A DNA stretch of 64,000 nucleotides from Centroberyx gerrardi (Eukaryota > Chordata > Actinopteri > Beryciformes > Berycidae). How positions within the stretch are numbered: position 1 is the first letter of the stretch; each line of letters opens with the position of its first letter. Shown piece by piece: positions 36,708-50,300 of this stretch. Below the pieces are notes generated by a model. The model was not told the DNA's origin. It saw only the letters and a program-made list of their open reading frames with translations, and did not search any database. The translations under genes and the position numbers were made by a program. The stretch lies in NCBI RefSeq assembly GCF_048128805.1, contig NC_136005.1:8093504-8157503 (forward strand), read 5' to 3'.

Positions 36708-39700
36708 CTATCGTGTCAGCGACGTGGGCTCTGTCTCCTGGACAGGACTCCCAACAGTTTCAACATGTCCCACTGAGACAGAGGACGTCCTGTCTTCAGC
36801 CGAGGCTTCCAGGACCTGCAGGGAGTTTACATCCAAAAATATTAAAAAGGAAAACATTTGCCTTCATATTCACACTGAAACACCTTGTAGCAGCCAATAA
36901 CACAATACTAATAATGAGCCATGTCGTAAGCGATATTTACAGACATTTCAGAATGTTATTACATTAAAGCCAACAAAGAGATACCCAATCAATTATGTAC
37001 TGATTGGGTAAATAGTGAAATAAGTGAAGTGCCATTACATTTGGGGATTGCAGCACATTGTCGGCTGATAATTACACTACCAGCTTTGCATTATATTTAG
37101 TTGTATTACATTATAGACTGAGTTAGGATTATATGTTATTTGCTGCTACAAGCCTTCAAATGTTAATAAAAATTAATGTTGTGGATTTACCCGTATACAG
37201 TGGTACTCAACCTTTATTGCTGTGGCACACTTGATTCACTTAACTAAACATTTTATTGCCATGACACAAAATTCCAAGGTAGATCGTTATTTACAATTTA
37301 CAATTACAATTTCCCATTTGGCAGACGCTTTTATCCAAAGCGACGTACATATGAGATTTTAATACAACACAAGCAAGGATCTAGTCAGGAGAGAACAACG
37401 AGAGTAAGTGCCATAAAGCTAAGGTCAAGCTAAGTTACAGATCAACTGTTTGAAATGTCACATAAAAGGATAAATCTGCTTATTTTCAACCTGGGCCTTA
37501 TTTTCCTAATTTTTTTCCATCATGGCGATTGTATTCAAAATTTCATCACTTTCTTCACTGTTGAGCTTGAAGTATTTTCCGGAATTATCTTTTAATATTA
37601 CAATTATATTCATACAAGAGGAGGTAGCTGAACATAAAATGCCTCTGGTCATGGAGCGAAAAGCTTTGGGGGCTAAAAAGTATTTTTAAATGAAGTTTCA
37701 ATTTCATAAGCTTTTAATGAAGTCAAGCAAATAATTTGGTTTTATATTGATTTTCTTTGCATTTGGGCATCATCTCATCGCTTGCCTAAGTTCACACCAG
37801 TATGCCACGGCATCCCAGCTAAGAACCACTGCGCTGACGATTCATGTTATTTATACCAATTGAGAGAATGTTAAGATGTATGATGTGGTGACTCAAAAAC
37901 AAAAACATGCCTTCCGGATAGATATATTAAACATACAGAACTATAAAATCCTCATTTTACTGGCTACACACATGCATAAGGACCAGACAAGCTATCATCA
38001 AAACACAATGGTAAAAGCACTGGAGAGATACCAAATGGAAAAAATATGCCATAACAATAAGATCCACAATAGTTATTTACCAATTTATGTAGCATCTGAA
38101 TCATCATCCCATTAATGCATGTACAACGCTGAAGCATTAAAAAGAACAAAAGGGTACCTTAAATGTCTTTTATCACAGTTAAAGAGCGCTTAGGTCTAAA
38201 GTCTGATATCAGTATTTGTATGATACAAGAAAATGTTGCGGTATCGATTTTAAATAGAACTCACCTGAGCATCTCTCCTTGCTGCTGTTTGTGAAGCTCG
38301 ACTCCCTGCTGGTCTCTCAGCCACTCTATTTGGCTGAGATTTGGACGCCACACTGTCTCTGTTGGATTTATCTTGAGACACGTTTGCATCCCCCGTCAAA
38401 GGTTTAGCTTTTGCTTGAGATGAGTTTGCATTCGATTTAGTGGGTTTGGCTTTAGCTGCGGGTGAGTTAGCTTTGGCTTCACTGCGCTTCGCCCGCTGGT
38501 CCCCACCCACATTTCTAGCACTAGCTCCCGTTAGCTCCTCCTGCGCCTCCTGCTGGTCGTCTGAATCTCCCTCAATCTGAGGGTCGCTGTCGGTGGCAGA
38601 GAGGCTCTCTAGCTGCTCTGCGTCATGACCTTCCTCCCCCCGCGCGACGTCCGCCTCATCCCCCCTGTAGAGCGGGTCGGCAGTCCGCAGGGTCTCTACA
38701 AACACCTTGGCTGGCCCTTCCCTGGCTCTGTTGGGCCCCCGCTGACGAACCTGGGGCCTGTCTGCTCGGCCCTGGTTGGCTCGGGGTCGTGGGACATGTT
38801 GAGGTGCGTCGCCCCCCGCTAAGTGGTCGCGGTCCTCGATCCTCAGGCGGGGAGGCTGAGGCCGGGGCTGCTCCACCGGTGGAGGAGGGGGCTCCCTTCG
38901 GCCGCGGCGTAGCGGTGCAGTGATGCCATGCTGGAAGGCTGCCTGCACACTGCCATACATGACCACCTGTGGAAGAGAAAAATAAATTCACCAATACTGA
39001 CAGCCTGGCAACGGAGCCCAGCAGAGGCCGTTTAGTAGCGAAAAAATGTATTAAAAAAGTATTAACTCGTGTTCACGACAAAACACAAACTCCAATTGCC
39101 TAAAAAGTGTGTGCATAGATATAAAATGTGCACAAACTGTAAGTTGATATATACAGGCAGTGTAACCACACCAAGCCCTTTTCTGACACTTGGTGTTAGA
39201 GACCTGATCAATACTCTATAACATCCCTCCAGTCTGCATATTGATGATATATAGCCCATTAGCTCTCAGTATGTTAGTTGTTTCTTCTAATAATTACATT
39301 TGCAGTGCTGCATGACAGTGTTGTTAGTAGGTAATGCCTTGAGAACTCACTCATCCTGAAGTAAGACTACCTGTAGTAAAATGTAATCAACAAGTCCACC
39401 CATTATACCTTATCTAAACCCTGATTCAACTAAATATATCTTTATTCAACTAAATATCATGTTAATTAAACTACAGTCAGTGCAATCAAGTAAATTCAAC
39501 TGAGTGAAATCAGTTAAAGGAGCTAAATCAAACACGCTGTAAAAATATGTGCACATTTTATTAACTTGTTGAATTCATTTGTTCACACAAATTATTAAAA
39601 GAATGAAAATGAGGGTACGAATTAACCAAAACAGGGAACAATATGCATCTTCTGCACTCAAATTAATACAAAAAAAGAGGACACAAGGTCTATCTTTACA

Positions 39701-42700
39701 TTACAGCATTTTACAGCATGCCCCCTCCCTCCATTCTGAATCTCCACTGACACAAACACATTGCCAGACACTCACTAATTGAATGGTGGTGTCCTCTGAT
39801 TGTATGTGTGTATGTGAATGGTGATTTATCACAGGTCCTTACCAGAATGGAGAGCACAATAGTGAGAAGAACAGGGATCTGCAGGGTGACTGGCAGGTCC
39901 TTCAGGAGTGCCCGCAGGAACTCACTGATCCCCTGCCCAAAATGCTTCAGTGGCTCCGTGATGAAGGTTGTGATTGTGACTGATATGGCCTAAACAGAGA
40001 GGAAAGTGTAGGATGTAACTGTATGACATTTCCATACACACACTTCAAATCTGCTACCAGTTTTAAAAACAGTGCTTATGGAAGACCTTGTGTGTTGAAT
40101 TAGGGTGTTTCATTATGTTTAATGTATAATGAAATGCTCTCATTCCTCAAGAAATGCCTATCAACAGGAAAACAAGTAGAGATCCTGTACAGACCCATGG
40201 CGCATGTGGTCAATTCAATTCAACACGTTTATCAGTTAAATTACCTAATTCCACTACCTTTACTTAAATACCATAAGGTAATAACATTACCTACCATTAA
40301 AGTTTGTAGGGCGGCAGAAGATGAGTTATCAAGCTACTGTTTACAAATACCATCACTAACACAGGCAAGTCTGGAGCAAATTGTGGATTGTTAAGTTTCA
40401 CTTCTGTTTTCACACCGGGAGACTGGAGTACAATGCTGCTGGTCTGCTGTCTGTCCATCTCCAAATGACAAACATGACGTGATGTGAAATCAGGCGCAAT
40501 AGAGATCGATTTAGATCAATTTCTATACATTGACCAACTTTTGATTTTGTGCCTCTGTATAGGAAACACTGCATCTTACAGTCAAAGATGCCCTCTAGAG
40601 ACCACCTGACGAAGCGTATCATCTCACAAAGCGACAGATGACTGACTGACTGACTGACTGCCTGACCTGAATTTGCCTTGTGATGCCCTTAGCGGCGCCG
40701 TGGGAAAAAAACACTTGAGTTCTTATAATAGAAATGCAACATTCGGATACTTTCATACGTTTTGAAGCTTTAAAAATTGACATTCATGGCTTCTAACTGG
40801 ACCATGTCCTGTGTTCGATAGTCAGCTCTACATATCTCACACATGCACTCAAACACGTGCACACCAACACAGTGACTTACCTTGGTTGGGGGGACCAGCA
40901 GGATGGGGTTGACCATGAGGACTTCATAGTATCTCTTACAGGGGTCGTCCTGAAGAGTCCAGGTGCTCCTGAACCACTCTGCAATGCGAGGATCAAAGTG
41001 CCACGTTTCAGCAAAAATAACTCAAATACTAACTAAATATAGTGTACGTCTGGCATCTATGATCTATGAGTGTATTATTAATGATTTCAGTTTCACTATT
41101 TCTGAAATGTATGTTTTTTTTTTTCCAATTAATCGTTTAGTCTATAAACTGTCAAAAATAACAACAAATGCCCATCAAGTTAAAAGTCCAAAGTGATTCT
41201 TCCAATTACTTACTTACAGCCAAAAAACCCAAAGTATTCATTTTATATAATATGAAACAGGGAAAAGCTGTAACCAGCAAATGTTCAGTATTTTTACTTG
41301 ATAAATGACTAAACTGATTAATCAATTATCAAGATTATAATCTATTTTCGGTCAATTAACTAATCGATTAATCAACTAATCCTTTCAGCACTAGTTCAAA
41401 CAGACAAGATTGTGATCATCACGACTGTTACCATGTGTATTTTATGTTATACACTTGTAACTGGCTTACCCTTCAAGCTATCACTCCAGTCAATTTTCCT
41501 CACTCCCGTGCATTTCTCGTTGACGCTATCCAGCTTCACAATGTTGTTTTGGTGCTCAGCAAAGGCAATCTGACAGAAAGACATCAGCATTACATACACA
41601 CTATTTGTCTAAAAGAAAGCATTCAAGAGCGAGCACACTCAAAGAGATGAGTTTACCTTGTACAGATAGAACCAGTTCCAGACGATACTGATGAAGAAGC
41701 AGATGGCGAACAGTCTCCTGAACTGGACAAACCAGGAGACCACTGACCACAGCTGAGTGCAGATGATGGCCACTATGATCATAACAAACAGACCTATCTG
41801 GAAGACGAGTAGAGAGAATACAATACAACTTAACTGGCTGCACAAGGTGGAAAATGGGAGAAACCTGGGATGGGAAACAAACATCAGCATGCAGCACAAA
41901 ATATACATCAAAATCATTAAAAACAGCATACTGAAGTGGGCCATCTGAGTGTCACTGGTGCTGAAACAGAGCTGCATTTCATCTGGAGTTTAAAAGGCTG
42001 TTTGCATGTATATTAAACAACTTCGACATCTTTAGTTGCTATTCAGGCAACTTGTCATGTCTCCCAGCGGAGGGTAAATGGGATCAACAAATTGTTTCTC
42101 CACCCCATATGTTGACTTTTTGTCTTCAGACATGTTAGGCAGGTACATTTTCTCTCTGAAGACACCAGGGACTCGAGTTTGCGACTTGCACTCAAGTCAC
42201 ACTTAAGTCATACACAAATTGACTTCAGACTCAACTCAGACTCTAGATTAGTGACTCATGAACAATGAGCGTCTGTAAAAGAATGGTATTGTTGCATTTA
42301 ATGTATTCTGACAAAGGCCTTACAATGGGATGAAACGTTAATGACCTTTTTAAGCATGTCTTTTTGAAAGTTGAATAAAGTTGGTTTTACTGAGAACAAG
42401 AGTTGTGCATCTCCAACGCTTCAATTGTTGCATTTAATAAAATGTTTGAAGTGTTTTTTATTTTTTATGTTGCGCATTGCTATGACAACTTGTGACTCGA
42501 GACTTGACTTAGACTTGCATTACGTGACTCATGAGCATCTCTGGAAGACCCAAACACAAAAACCAATGCAACCCACATGTTCTCCCTCTTTGAATACATA
42601 CAGATATACACAGACATACAGCAAGAACACAGCGGTACGGAATTAGAGATAATACAAATACAGAGTGAGCTTACCTTCAAGACCGTGTCAATCTCCACGC

Positions 42701-44063
42701 CGAAGGTGTCCTCAAAATTCCACCTCCAGATCTCGCGGTCATGTGCTTTGAAATCCACCAGGATCTGGCTGACGGCATCATCCAGAGCCCCCGTTCTCCA
42801 GCTCTCTTCACCCTCCAGAAGCTTCCGGATCTCTGTCACGGCTTGTCTGGACAGTCTCACTTTGGCATCATACAGGACGTCGTTCTGGTCACTGGGCTGG
42901 GGAGAAAAAGGGGGCAGGTTGCCAGAGTGAGGCTTTGTTTACAAGTGCAATGCTGTTTTCTACTGTACTGTGCTAGATACTACTGTGTGTAATCTAAAGA
43001 ATGAACAGAATTGAATTACAGTTATAATCATTAAGGATATTACAACTGAGACAGAGACTTACTTCCACTGAGGTTCTCATGATGTAAAGATGGCAATGTA
43101 GGTTTGGTAAAATGCATTCAACATTAGCAAAAGTTGCATTACAAATCACATACATCATAAAACATAAATGGGAAATGAAAACCCACCAGACCAACTCTTT
43201 CCATTTCCTTCAGGAGCCTGGTGAGGAATCGCTTGAACACCGGATTGCATGTAGGCTGCTGTGAGATGAACGCGACCTTCTTCTTTTGATCTTCAATCTG
43301 AAGGAGAGCACATTTTTGTGATGCTTTTACCATTAGGGGAATTTCTCTTTTTGTTTGCCAAAGTTTATTTTTATTTATTTTTATGTATGTGTTGTAAGGT
43401 CTTATACGCTTTGTTTAAATCTGCTGCTCAGGTGTCTATGTTTGTAGTGACTACTTGTAATGCCCGTTTGAATTTTGTTGATGCTTTAAAGTCACGTGGG
43501 AGGAATTCAGGAACATAATTCAAATTTGACAGCAATTAAATATTTTATAAAGGATTGAATCACCATTGCCTGTAGAGAACATTGCATGTTTTAGCACAGT
43601 CAGGGGCGCTGTACACCTTATTCATTGGTTTGTGGCCAGCCATAAAACTCAGAGGAGTTCCCAGTCCACGACAAAGTGTCAACAAAAGCCCAAAACCACT
43701 AACCTCTTTTTGTAGCTCCACCACTTGGTTGTTGCACGTTGTCAGCTCCACTTGGCCGGAGTCCTGACTGTATTCTCTTCTTTTTGTTGGCACATTGGGA
43801 TAGTTGATGGGCTGTGAGGCAAACATATTCACTGTCAGAAGATAAATGTAGTCAGCCTGGCTCGTACAGACTGGGGCATGCAGGCTAACTAATCTCTGAA
43901 CAGGTTCCTCTGCAGATTAACCGCACCTCACCTCTGCAGGCTTTCTCATGGTTTTGGTGCTTGCATCGTAATTGAGCATATCGTACGGGTCGATCCAGTC
44001 GTCGTCCTGCTGTCCCATCGCAGCCAGTGCCAGGCTGCATACCAGCACAATGACGAGCCGCAT
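36708..44063 (-). CDS. clcc1: Chloride channel CLIC-like protein 1 (ER anion channel)
   Basis: Integral ER-membrane anion channel linked in other vertebrates to ER ion balance and retinal/neuronal survival. Ten coding exons (minus): 44063-43932, 43811-43704, 43297-43187, 42896-42675, 41797-41657, 41569-41470, 40978-40881, 39989-39843, 38966-38265, 36815-36708; 622 aa (human 551). Seen: signal peptide 1-17; the family hallmark [15 protein letters not shown]; lumenal CNPVFKRFL and GALDDA...W-FED; TM1 about 192-211; WNWFYLYK at 231-238; lumenal [30 protein letters not shown]; a final TM about 340-358. The C-terminal cytosolic tail, mostly in one 702-nt exon, is proline/arginine-rich, then acidic, then alanine/lysine/serine-rich with repeated AKAKP units, and is longer than in human. 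The last exon (35 codons) was found from acceptor ctgcag and in-phase stop TAG; it is the least certain part because the tail is poorly conserved. Confidence 0.94.
37290..37450 (+). repeat. Fish repeat with conserved CAGACGCTTTTATCCAAAGC core
   Basis: The block around CATTTGGCAGACGCTTTTAT followed by AAAGCGACGTAC is a very common conserved core of a teleost interspersed repeat; the flanks are degraded. Confidence 0.6.
37634..37712 (-). repeat. Inverted segment pair, right member
   Basis: Reverse-complement match to 34390-34460: AAATGCCTCTGGTCATGGAG followed by CTTTGGGGGCTAAAAAGTAT. It lies in the last clcc1 intron. Confidence 0.85.
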
Positions 44064-44490
44064 ACTGGCAGAGCAGGAAAACATTTCCGAGCTAACCGAC
44101 TACTGCAGCTAGCTAACCTGCAGCTAGCAAACAACGCAAGCTCACTCCTTCAGGGGAGCGATATGTTCATAAAGTTAAATAACTCCAGCAAAGTGATGAT
44201 GACCATAAAGCTAAATACAGGTGCACCGTTTAACAAATTAGTTTTAAGTGTAACGTTGTCACCAAAACAAGGTTGAGCTAACCGTAGCTACTAGCTAAAG
44301 TAATGTCAGTCTCATTGCCCCGCAGAGTTAGGTGAAATCCTGTTTTGTAAACACTTTGCCACGTTAATACGATGAAGAGTAAAGCTAACAATCACACGCT
44401 AAAATCAAGATTTTCAACTCGAACTACACACGAGAGAAGCTTTTGTCCACCCAGCAGTCACAGCCTTTGACACTTCTACGTACACCGCTG

Positions 44491-44512
44491 AGACTCATGG
44501 GAAATGTAGTTT
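44491..44512 (-). promoter_or_regulatory. ZNF143/SBS-like promoter element upstream of clcc1
   Basis: On the minus strand the segment reads ACTACATTTCCCATGAGTC, close to the ZNF143/Staf family consensus (ACTACA-TTCCCA--ATGC type) found in many vertebrate housekeeping promoters. It lies about 430 nt upstream of the clcc1 start codon, where a promoter is expected. Function is inferred from motif similarity only. Confidence 0.45.
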
Positions 44513-45784
44513 TTATGAAGACTTCTTAATCGTCATTAGGTTGCTTCAATATTTTCTTCCATGAATTGTCATACAACTGGTATTTCCAGTTCCCATGTTG
44601 TACAGCAGGGGTCATCAAATAGGGGCCAAATTTGCACAGAGCAATAGGCTACTCTTTGGGCCTGGCCAAGGCAGGGTGGTGTTCTATTTCCAAAACCAAG
44701 AAAGAAAGACAATCGGCAAATAAGTAAATAGCCTAAAGCTGCAAGGTTATGTTGAAATTAAGCATGGTTTATTCTTCTTTACTCTTAACAAAGCCAAAGG
44801 GTTGGGACTGGGAGTAAAAAGCCTATCACAGGCAGCGGATGTGCGTCTTTGTGCATCATCTCTGCAGTCTGTTTCTTTGTTATTAAATAGCACTGGCTGG
44901 CTGGCTAAGTGCCTTTTAATTCTTGTATTCTCTTATATTGTCAATATATAGGCTATTATCAGTAAAAGATTACCCATTACCTGGATGACTGAAAAAATAT
45001 CTAATGTACTCAATTTTAAATAGTTCCATTTGTCAAACAAATAACTAACCTGTATATATCTAAAATGTTGCCTTTCAAGTACTTTCTGTCAAACATAACT
45101 TAAAAATATAAACAGTGCTACACTGTTCTGTTTGTTGCTTGCGGTTGTCCTGTCTACGAGGTACAGAAGAATAGAAATGAGACCCTTTTACAGAGAAATC
45201 TGCTTTTCTGCCCCTCTGCCCTGCTACATCTCTCTGTGCTGTCAGTTTCTCCTGTATCTTTACATCGTTACATTACAGCCTTTGACATTATTATCTACTC
45301 TGTTTTACTGCTCAGCAGCTCCTCTGGTCCAGACTGTCCTGCTCCTCCTCAGGAGGAGTCCTTTTCCTTCTTTGAAAATATTTTTCAATTTTAATCTGGA
45401 TTGAGGGGGCAAACATTCAGAGTCAAAGTTAAAAAGTTAATATTAACGTTATCAGTCCAGTCAGAATGTACAGGCACCAACACCCAGCTTGGGAATGATG
45501 AGAGTTAGTTTTCTCGTTCCTGTTTTTGGAAATGTTTCAAATCGTTATTTAAAGGTAACATTTGAAATATTTGTTTATTTTACAGTGTTACAGAATGAGA
45601 TCATGTTGCTTTATCCACCCTGATCCCACCGAGTGAAATAACCTCTTCTGAAAGATTTTTATAACAATTCTGTTTTACTACACAGTAGGCTATACAATAA
45701 GGAAAGAGAGACAGAAAGAGAGACAGTGAGAGAGACAGCAAGAGAGTAGATGACATGTAACAAAGGTCATGAACAAAATTCATT

Positions 45785-46224
45785 CAGCAAGTCTCAAGTC
45801 TATATGTAGAACACTAAGTCAAGTCAGAACAAATCAAGAGTCGTATCAATTTAATATCTTTAAAACAAAATATCTAGGACTTTTAAATACAATATTGTGT
45901 TAATAGCATAAAAACTTGGTAAGAGCATCATGAGTTTGATTTCTATAATCAGTTTCAACTTCAATAAATTCAATCATTCCATACAAATTCAGAAAACAGA
46001 ATTTAAATTCAGTTGTCTGGTGGAACAAATCTCATTTACACAAACACAAGATCGTTTGTCAAGACTTCAGAAACCTTTTCAAGTCATCAAAGTCAAGTCC
46101 CAAGTCACCAGAACCCAAGTCTCAAGTATTCTCTTCATGCATCAAGTCAAGTCCTCAAGCAATTAAAATTGTGACTTGAGTCTGACTCGAGTCCACGTCA
46201 TGTGACCCGTTGTCCCCACCTCTG
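45785..46224 (-). repeat. GACTTG-rich repeat, copy 2
   Basis: Inverted copy of 19531-19880: shares CATCATGAGTTTGATTTCTA and ends TTGTCCCCACCTCTGTG. Shorter pieces of the same family occur at 8870-8930, 42165-42255 and 42485-42535. Confidence 0.8.
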
Positions 46225-46408
46225 TGAGTACACAATGTGCATTTTAACCCAATAAGTTGCCATGCAGAACACATAAATGCAATATCAGCAGTAGTGCAGA
46301 CAGGGTGAAAGGCCTCCAGATGGCACCCATTACGTACTGTATGTTCAAACCAAACTCTAAATGGCATTTCCATATTAGATACCCAATCCAATGTCTTTGA
46401 TTCAGAAG

Positions 46409-47345
46409 TTACGCACCATGTGAAGCACATCCATGACTTCTCCATATACTAATGTTCTTTTTGAGTCTTCGGAGTGACAGACAGTTCAGTCTCCCCATCT
46501 GGCTGCACATCGGAGGAAATCTTTTTTTCGAAAAGCTTTGGCTGATGTCCACAAAGGTTTTGTTTTTGGTTTCAGGGAGAAAGAAGTAGAGATACAGCGC
46601 TCCCAGGGTACACACCACCACAAACACCAGGAAGACATAGGCTTTCAGCGCCTCCTGCACAAACACAACAATCAAATGGTTAGAAAAACTAAATATAAAT
46701 CAAACAATTAAAACAGTTGATGTCAATAGATGCAGTGAAAAATATTTTTGCACACATAAAATACCAAGCTATTAAAGCTACCAGCTTTTAATCAATTAAA
46801 TCAATTAAACCATTCATGAAGACATAGACTGCACTTCCATCAAATGTAAAATGAAGTCACACTATCACATCAATAATTTCTATGTATTATTGGAAGCAAT
46901 CAATAATATGGTATTTGAGCAAATACAGCCAACACTGAAACAATAACCTGAATAGTAAGAGTCACAGGAGCCATTTTGACATTTCAAATTTGAGCAAATA
47001 TAACCATTTATCTTAAATTGTTGTTAATTTCATTTGATTTGACAGAATTACAAAACAAAACAATCCCAAAACAACTACAAAACAAATCACATTGACCCAC
47101 ATTACATCCAAGGCTACATTTTGCATTTGTGTGGCATTATTATTATTTAATTAAGAATTATCCTTTAAACACTCAGCATTAGTAAGTAAATTACATCTAA
47201 TATCAATTTGTCACCAGTCATTACAACCAATTACAATTAAAGCGTTACAAAGGAGGAATGAGCACTTTGAAAGCAGTGAGAAGTAATAAGCTGATAAGCT
47301 GTCTCCTTATCTCTCTCTCTCTCTCTCTCTCTTTCCCTCTCTCTA

Positions 47346-47389
<44 letters not shown>

Positions 47390-50300
47390 GAAGGAAAGGG
47401 AACATCAGGCCCACTGTGAAGTTGGACAGCCATAACACCGTACCACCAATCATGAAGGCAGCAGGTCGGTAGGACTGATCAAACAGTTCGCTGGTGAGAA
47501 TAAAAACAGTCCCAGCTGGAAGAGGAGAAACACAATACATAGGGGGTTTTTACATAACTATCCCTTGTGCTATCAAAAAACAACAGCAAATGGGAAACAG
47601 TGTTTACATGACATAGCAGCGCGGCTAATTTCAGCATATACTTGCTCTCTTTACGATATGACTTTGCAAACACACTCAATTCTGTTAACATTTGGGCAGG
47701 AGTGACAAAAAAAATGGGAATCAACATCATTACCTGGACCGAGAGCAAAAGAGGAGATGGAAGCCAGTATACAGGCAAAGCTTAGGTAGGGCATCCATGA
47801 CACTCGGTCCTGTGGGAAAGACAGGATGACTTAATGAAACAGCCATTAGTCATCAATATGTAAGAGTAAGACAAGACAAGATGAAGACAAGACAATAAAC
47901 AACGGACAACACAGTGCAAAACATAGCACAAAAAAACAGAGTGCAAACAGCAGCATATGGATGAAATATGTAAAAAATAAATAAATAAATACAGTATGTC
48001 CCGCAGAAAATGATTACTGTCCAGAAGGATGATCATTGTACAAGGTGCGGAAAAAGTTCAGTATAGTGGCCGGTGCAAGTAAACTAAATTTCTACTAAGG
48101 TGAAACTCAGGTACAAGGGCAACTGAATACTGTTGGAAAGAGGAGCAAGTTGTTGAGGATGGGTTGTATGCTTAGAATAGGAAATATTTTTGTCCTTGGT
48201 GTGTGTGTGCGTGCGTGTGTGTGTGTGTGTGTGTGTAAGTGTGGAAACACATACATACCGGGCCACACCTGAAATCTGTCAGGATGGCACCATCAGAAAC
48301 CCGGCCTTCATGGAAAGTGTGTATGTGTATGTGCATGTGTGTGAGTGTTCACGGGAATGTGTAAGTGTGTGTGTATGTGTCTTGAATTGCAAAAATAACT
48401 ATTTTCTGTACCTGCAAATTGAGGAACACAGTTAGAGCACTGAAGCCCACCGCCATTCCAGAGAAACCAAATATGAGCAGGGGTCTTCGTCCGACTCGCT
48501 CAATCAGAAGACTCTGGACAAACAGACAAAAAGAGTTATTTTCTGTACGTTTCCCAGAATAGATAGCATAGTGAGTTTTTCCAGCGCAAAGATGCAAGCT
48601 GTAGCCACACTGCATTCTGGTCTATTGAGACTACTGTCTGTGGAGAAATTGGTAACCTGTAAGTTTGTCATACTCACTGAGACAACAGAAGAAATAATTT
48701 CTATGCCGCCTGTGCACAGAGCAATGTATGGCACCAAGCTCTTTGTAATGCCAGCGTCAAACAGGATCTCATTGGTGTAGAAAAGGAGCTGTTAACAAAA
48801 ATGCAACATGTCATACATTTTACAGGACCTTGTGCAGAGGAATATTGAGGAGTTGAAGAACATCTTACAGCGTTGAGGCCACAGAGCTGGTAGCAGGCCA
48901 TGGTGATGATGATGGTGGTGATCTGCCAGCGGACGGCTGGGCTCCTCAGCAGCTGCAGGACGGAGATGACCTGCAGGTTGTTTCGGCTCTCGGCCCGGAC
49001 CTCCTCCAGCTCCCGGGACACGTCCTCCTTCCCCAGGAACCTCCTGAAGGCTGGAACCAACACAAGTCGAATCTTATGATCAAACCAAATAGCAACTAGA
49101 TGGCACTCGGTAGAGCACATACCTCCGCCAACGCTATGCAGTTGTCAAGATATGCCAGTTCCATCCCAGTTCGGATTTTCACCAAAAGTTAATAATTTCT
49201 TCCATGCCACATTACCAACTTGTTTCACATCAGGAAACACATTTTCATGACTGTAGCTGAAATGGGACATGAGATCTGCCTGTTCAAATCCTAGCCACTT
49301 TTAAGCATTTTAGCCAATTATGAGAGCATCATGTCGCCAATCAGCTCTATATCTGCTCAGTTTCCATTAGGGCTGTTCAGTTCTTCCTTGCCCCATGACC
49401 AATATTTCCACAAAGTTTTGTTCAAATCCATTGATAACTTTTGGGATATCCTGCTAAACAGACAAACAGATGGAATGGGGTGAAAACCCCATAACCCCTG
49501 TCCAACTCTGTTGGTGGAGGTAATAATCATAAAGTACAAGATGAATACCAGAGTTTTAAACAGCTGGCAGGTTGAGTGACTTGACATTCTAACATTTGAA
49601 GAACCTTGTGTTATTCAATAATCAGATGGCAGATTTTGATACATAGATATGTCTGTATATTGTGTGCCATTGTATATGTTGTAGCTAGTAGACATGTTCA
49701 TTTTTTATTCATTCATTCATTCATTCATTCATCTTCTCCACCTTAATCCTTAATCCTCTCTGGTGTCACAGGGGGCAGGAGCCTATCCCAGCAGATACTG
49801 GGGTAGGCAGGGAAACACCCTGGACAGGTCGCCAGGGTGAACACAGATAGACAGACTCACATTCATCCCTATGGGAAATTTAGAGCCTCCGATCCACATG
49901 TCTTTGCGCTATGGGAGGAAAGCGAAGCACCAGGAGGAAACCCACGCAAACCCCACACAGAACGGCCCGGGACATTAGACATTAGAAAGGCGGTATACCT
50001 TTTTCTGCGCCGGCCTCATCCTTCTTCTCCAGCAGCAGGTAGCGGGGCGACTCGGGGAGGAAGGGCAGCACACTCAGCTGCAGCAGCGCAGGAAGTGCCA
50101 GGAAAGCAAACAGGAAGTTCCATCTGGACTCCTGCAGTCACACCGCCACCAGAGACGACACGCAGAATAAATGGATAAATAAACTTCAAAACTGAATCAA
50201 ATATCATGTCTACTGTCTGTCTCCAACACATCAAAGCCAGAAATATCAAAATATATATATGAAAAAAAATATGCAGGAAAAATCAAAAGGTTATATAGTA

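Larger units (their letters stand above)
44064..46408. other. clcc1 promoter side / transporter 3' flank
   Basis: Contains the clcc1 5' UTR and promoter, a fragment of a repeat beginning AGCAGGGGTCATCAA near 44605, pyrimidine-rich sequence near 45200-45400, and a full GACTTG-type repeat on the minus strand (45785-46224). No other gene recognised. Confidence 0.6.

Noticed and set aside
43318-43518. Plus-strand frame with hydrophobic start in a clcc1 intron, vaguely like the 33.2-34.2 kb frames in its T-rich codon use
   Set aside because: Short, no shared sequence blocks with the other region, no recognisable domain.
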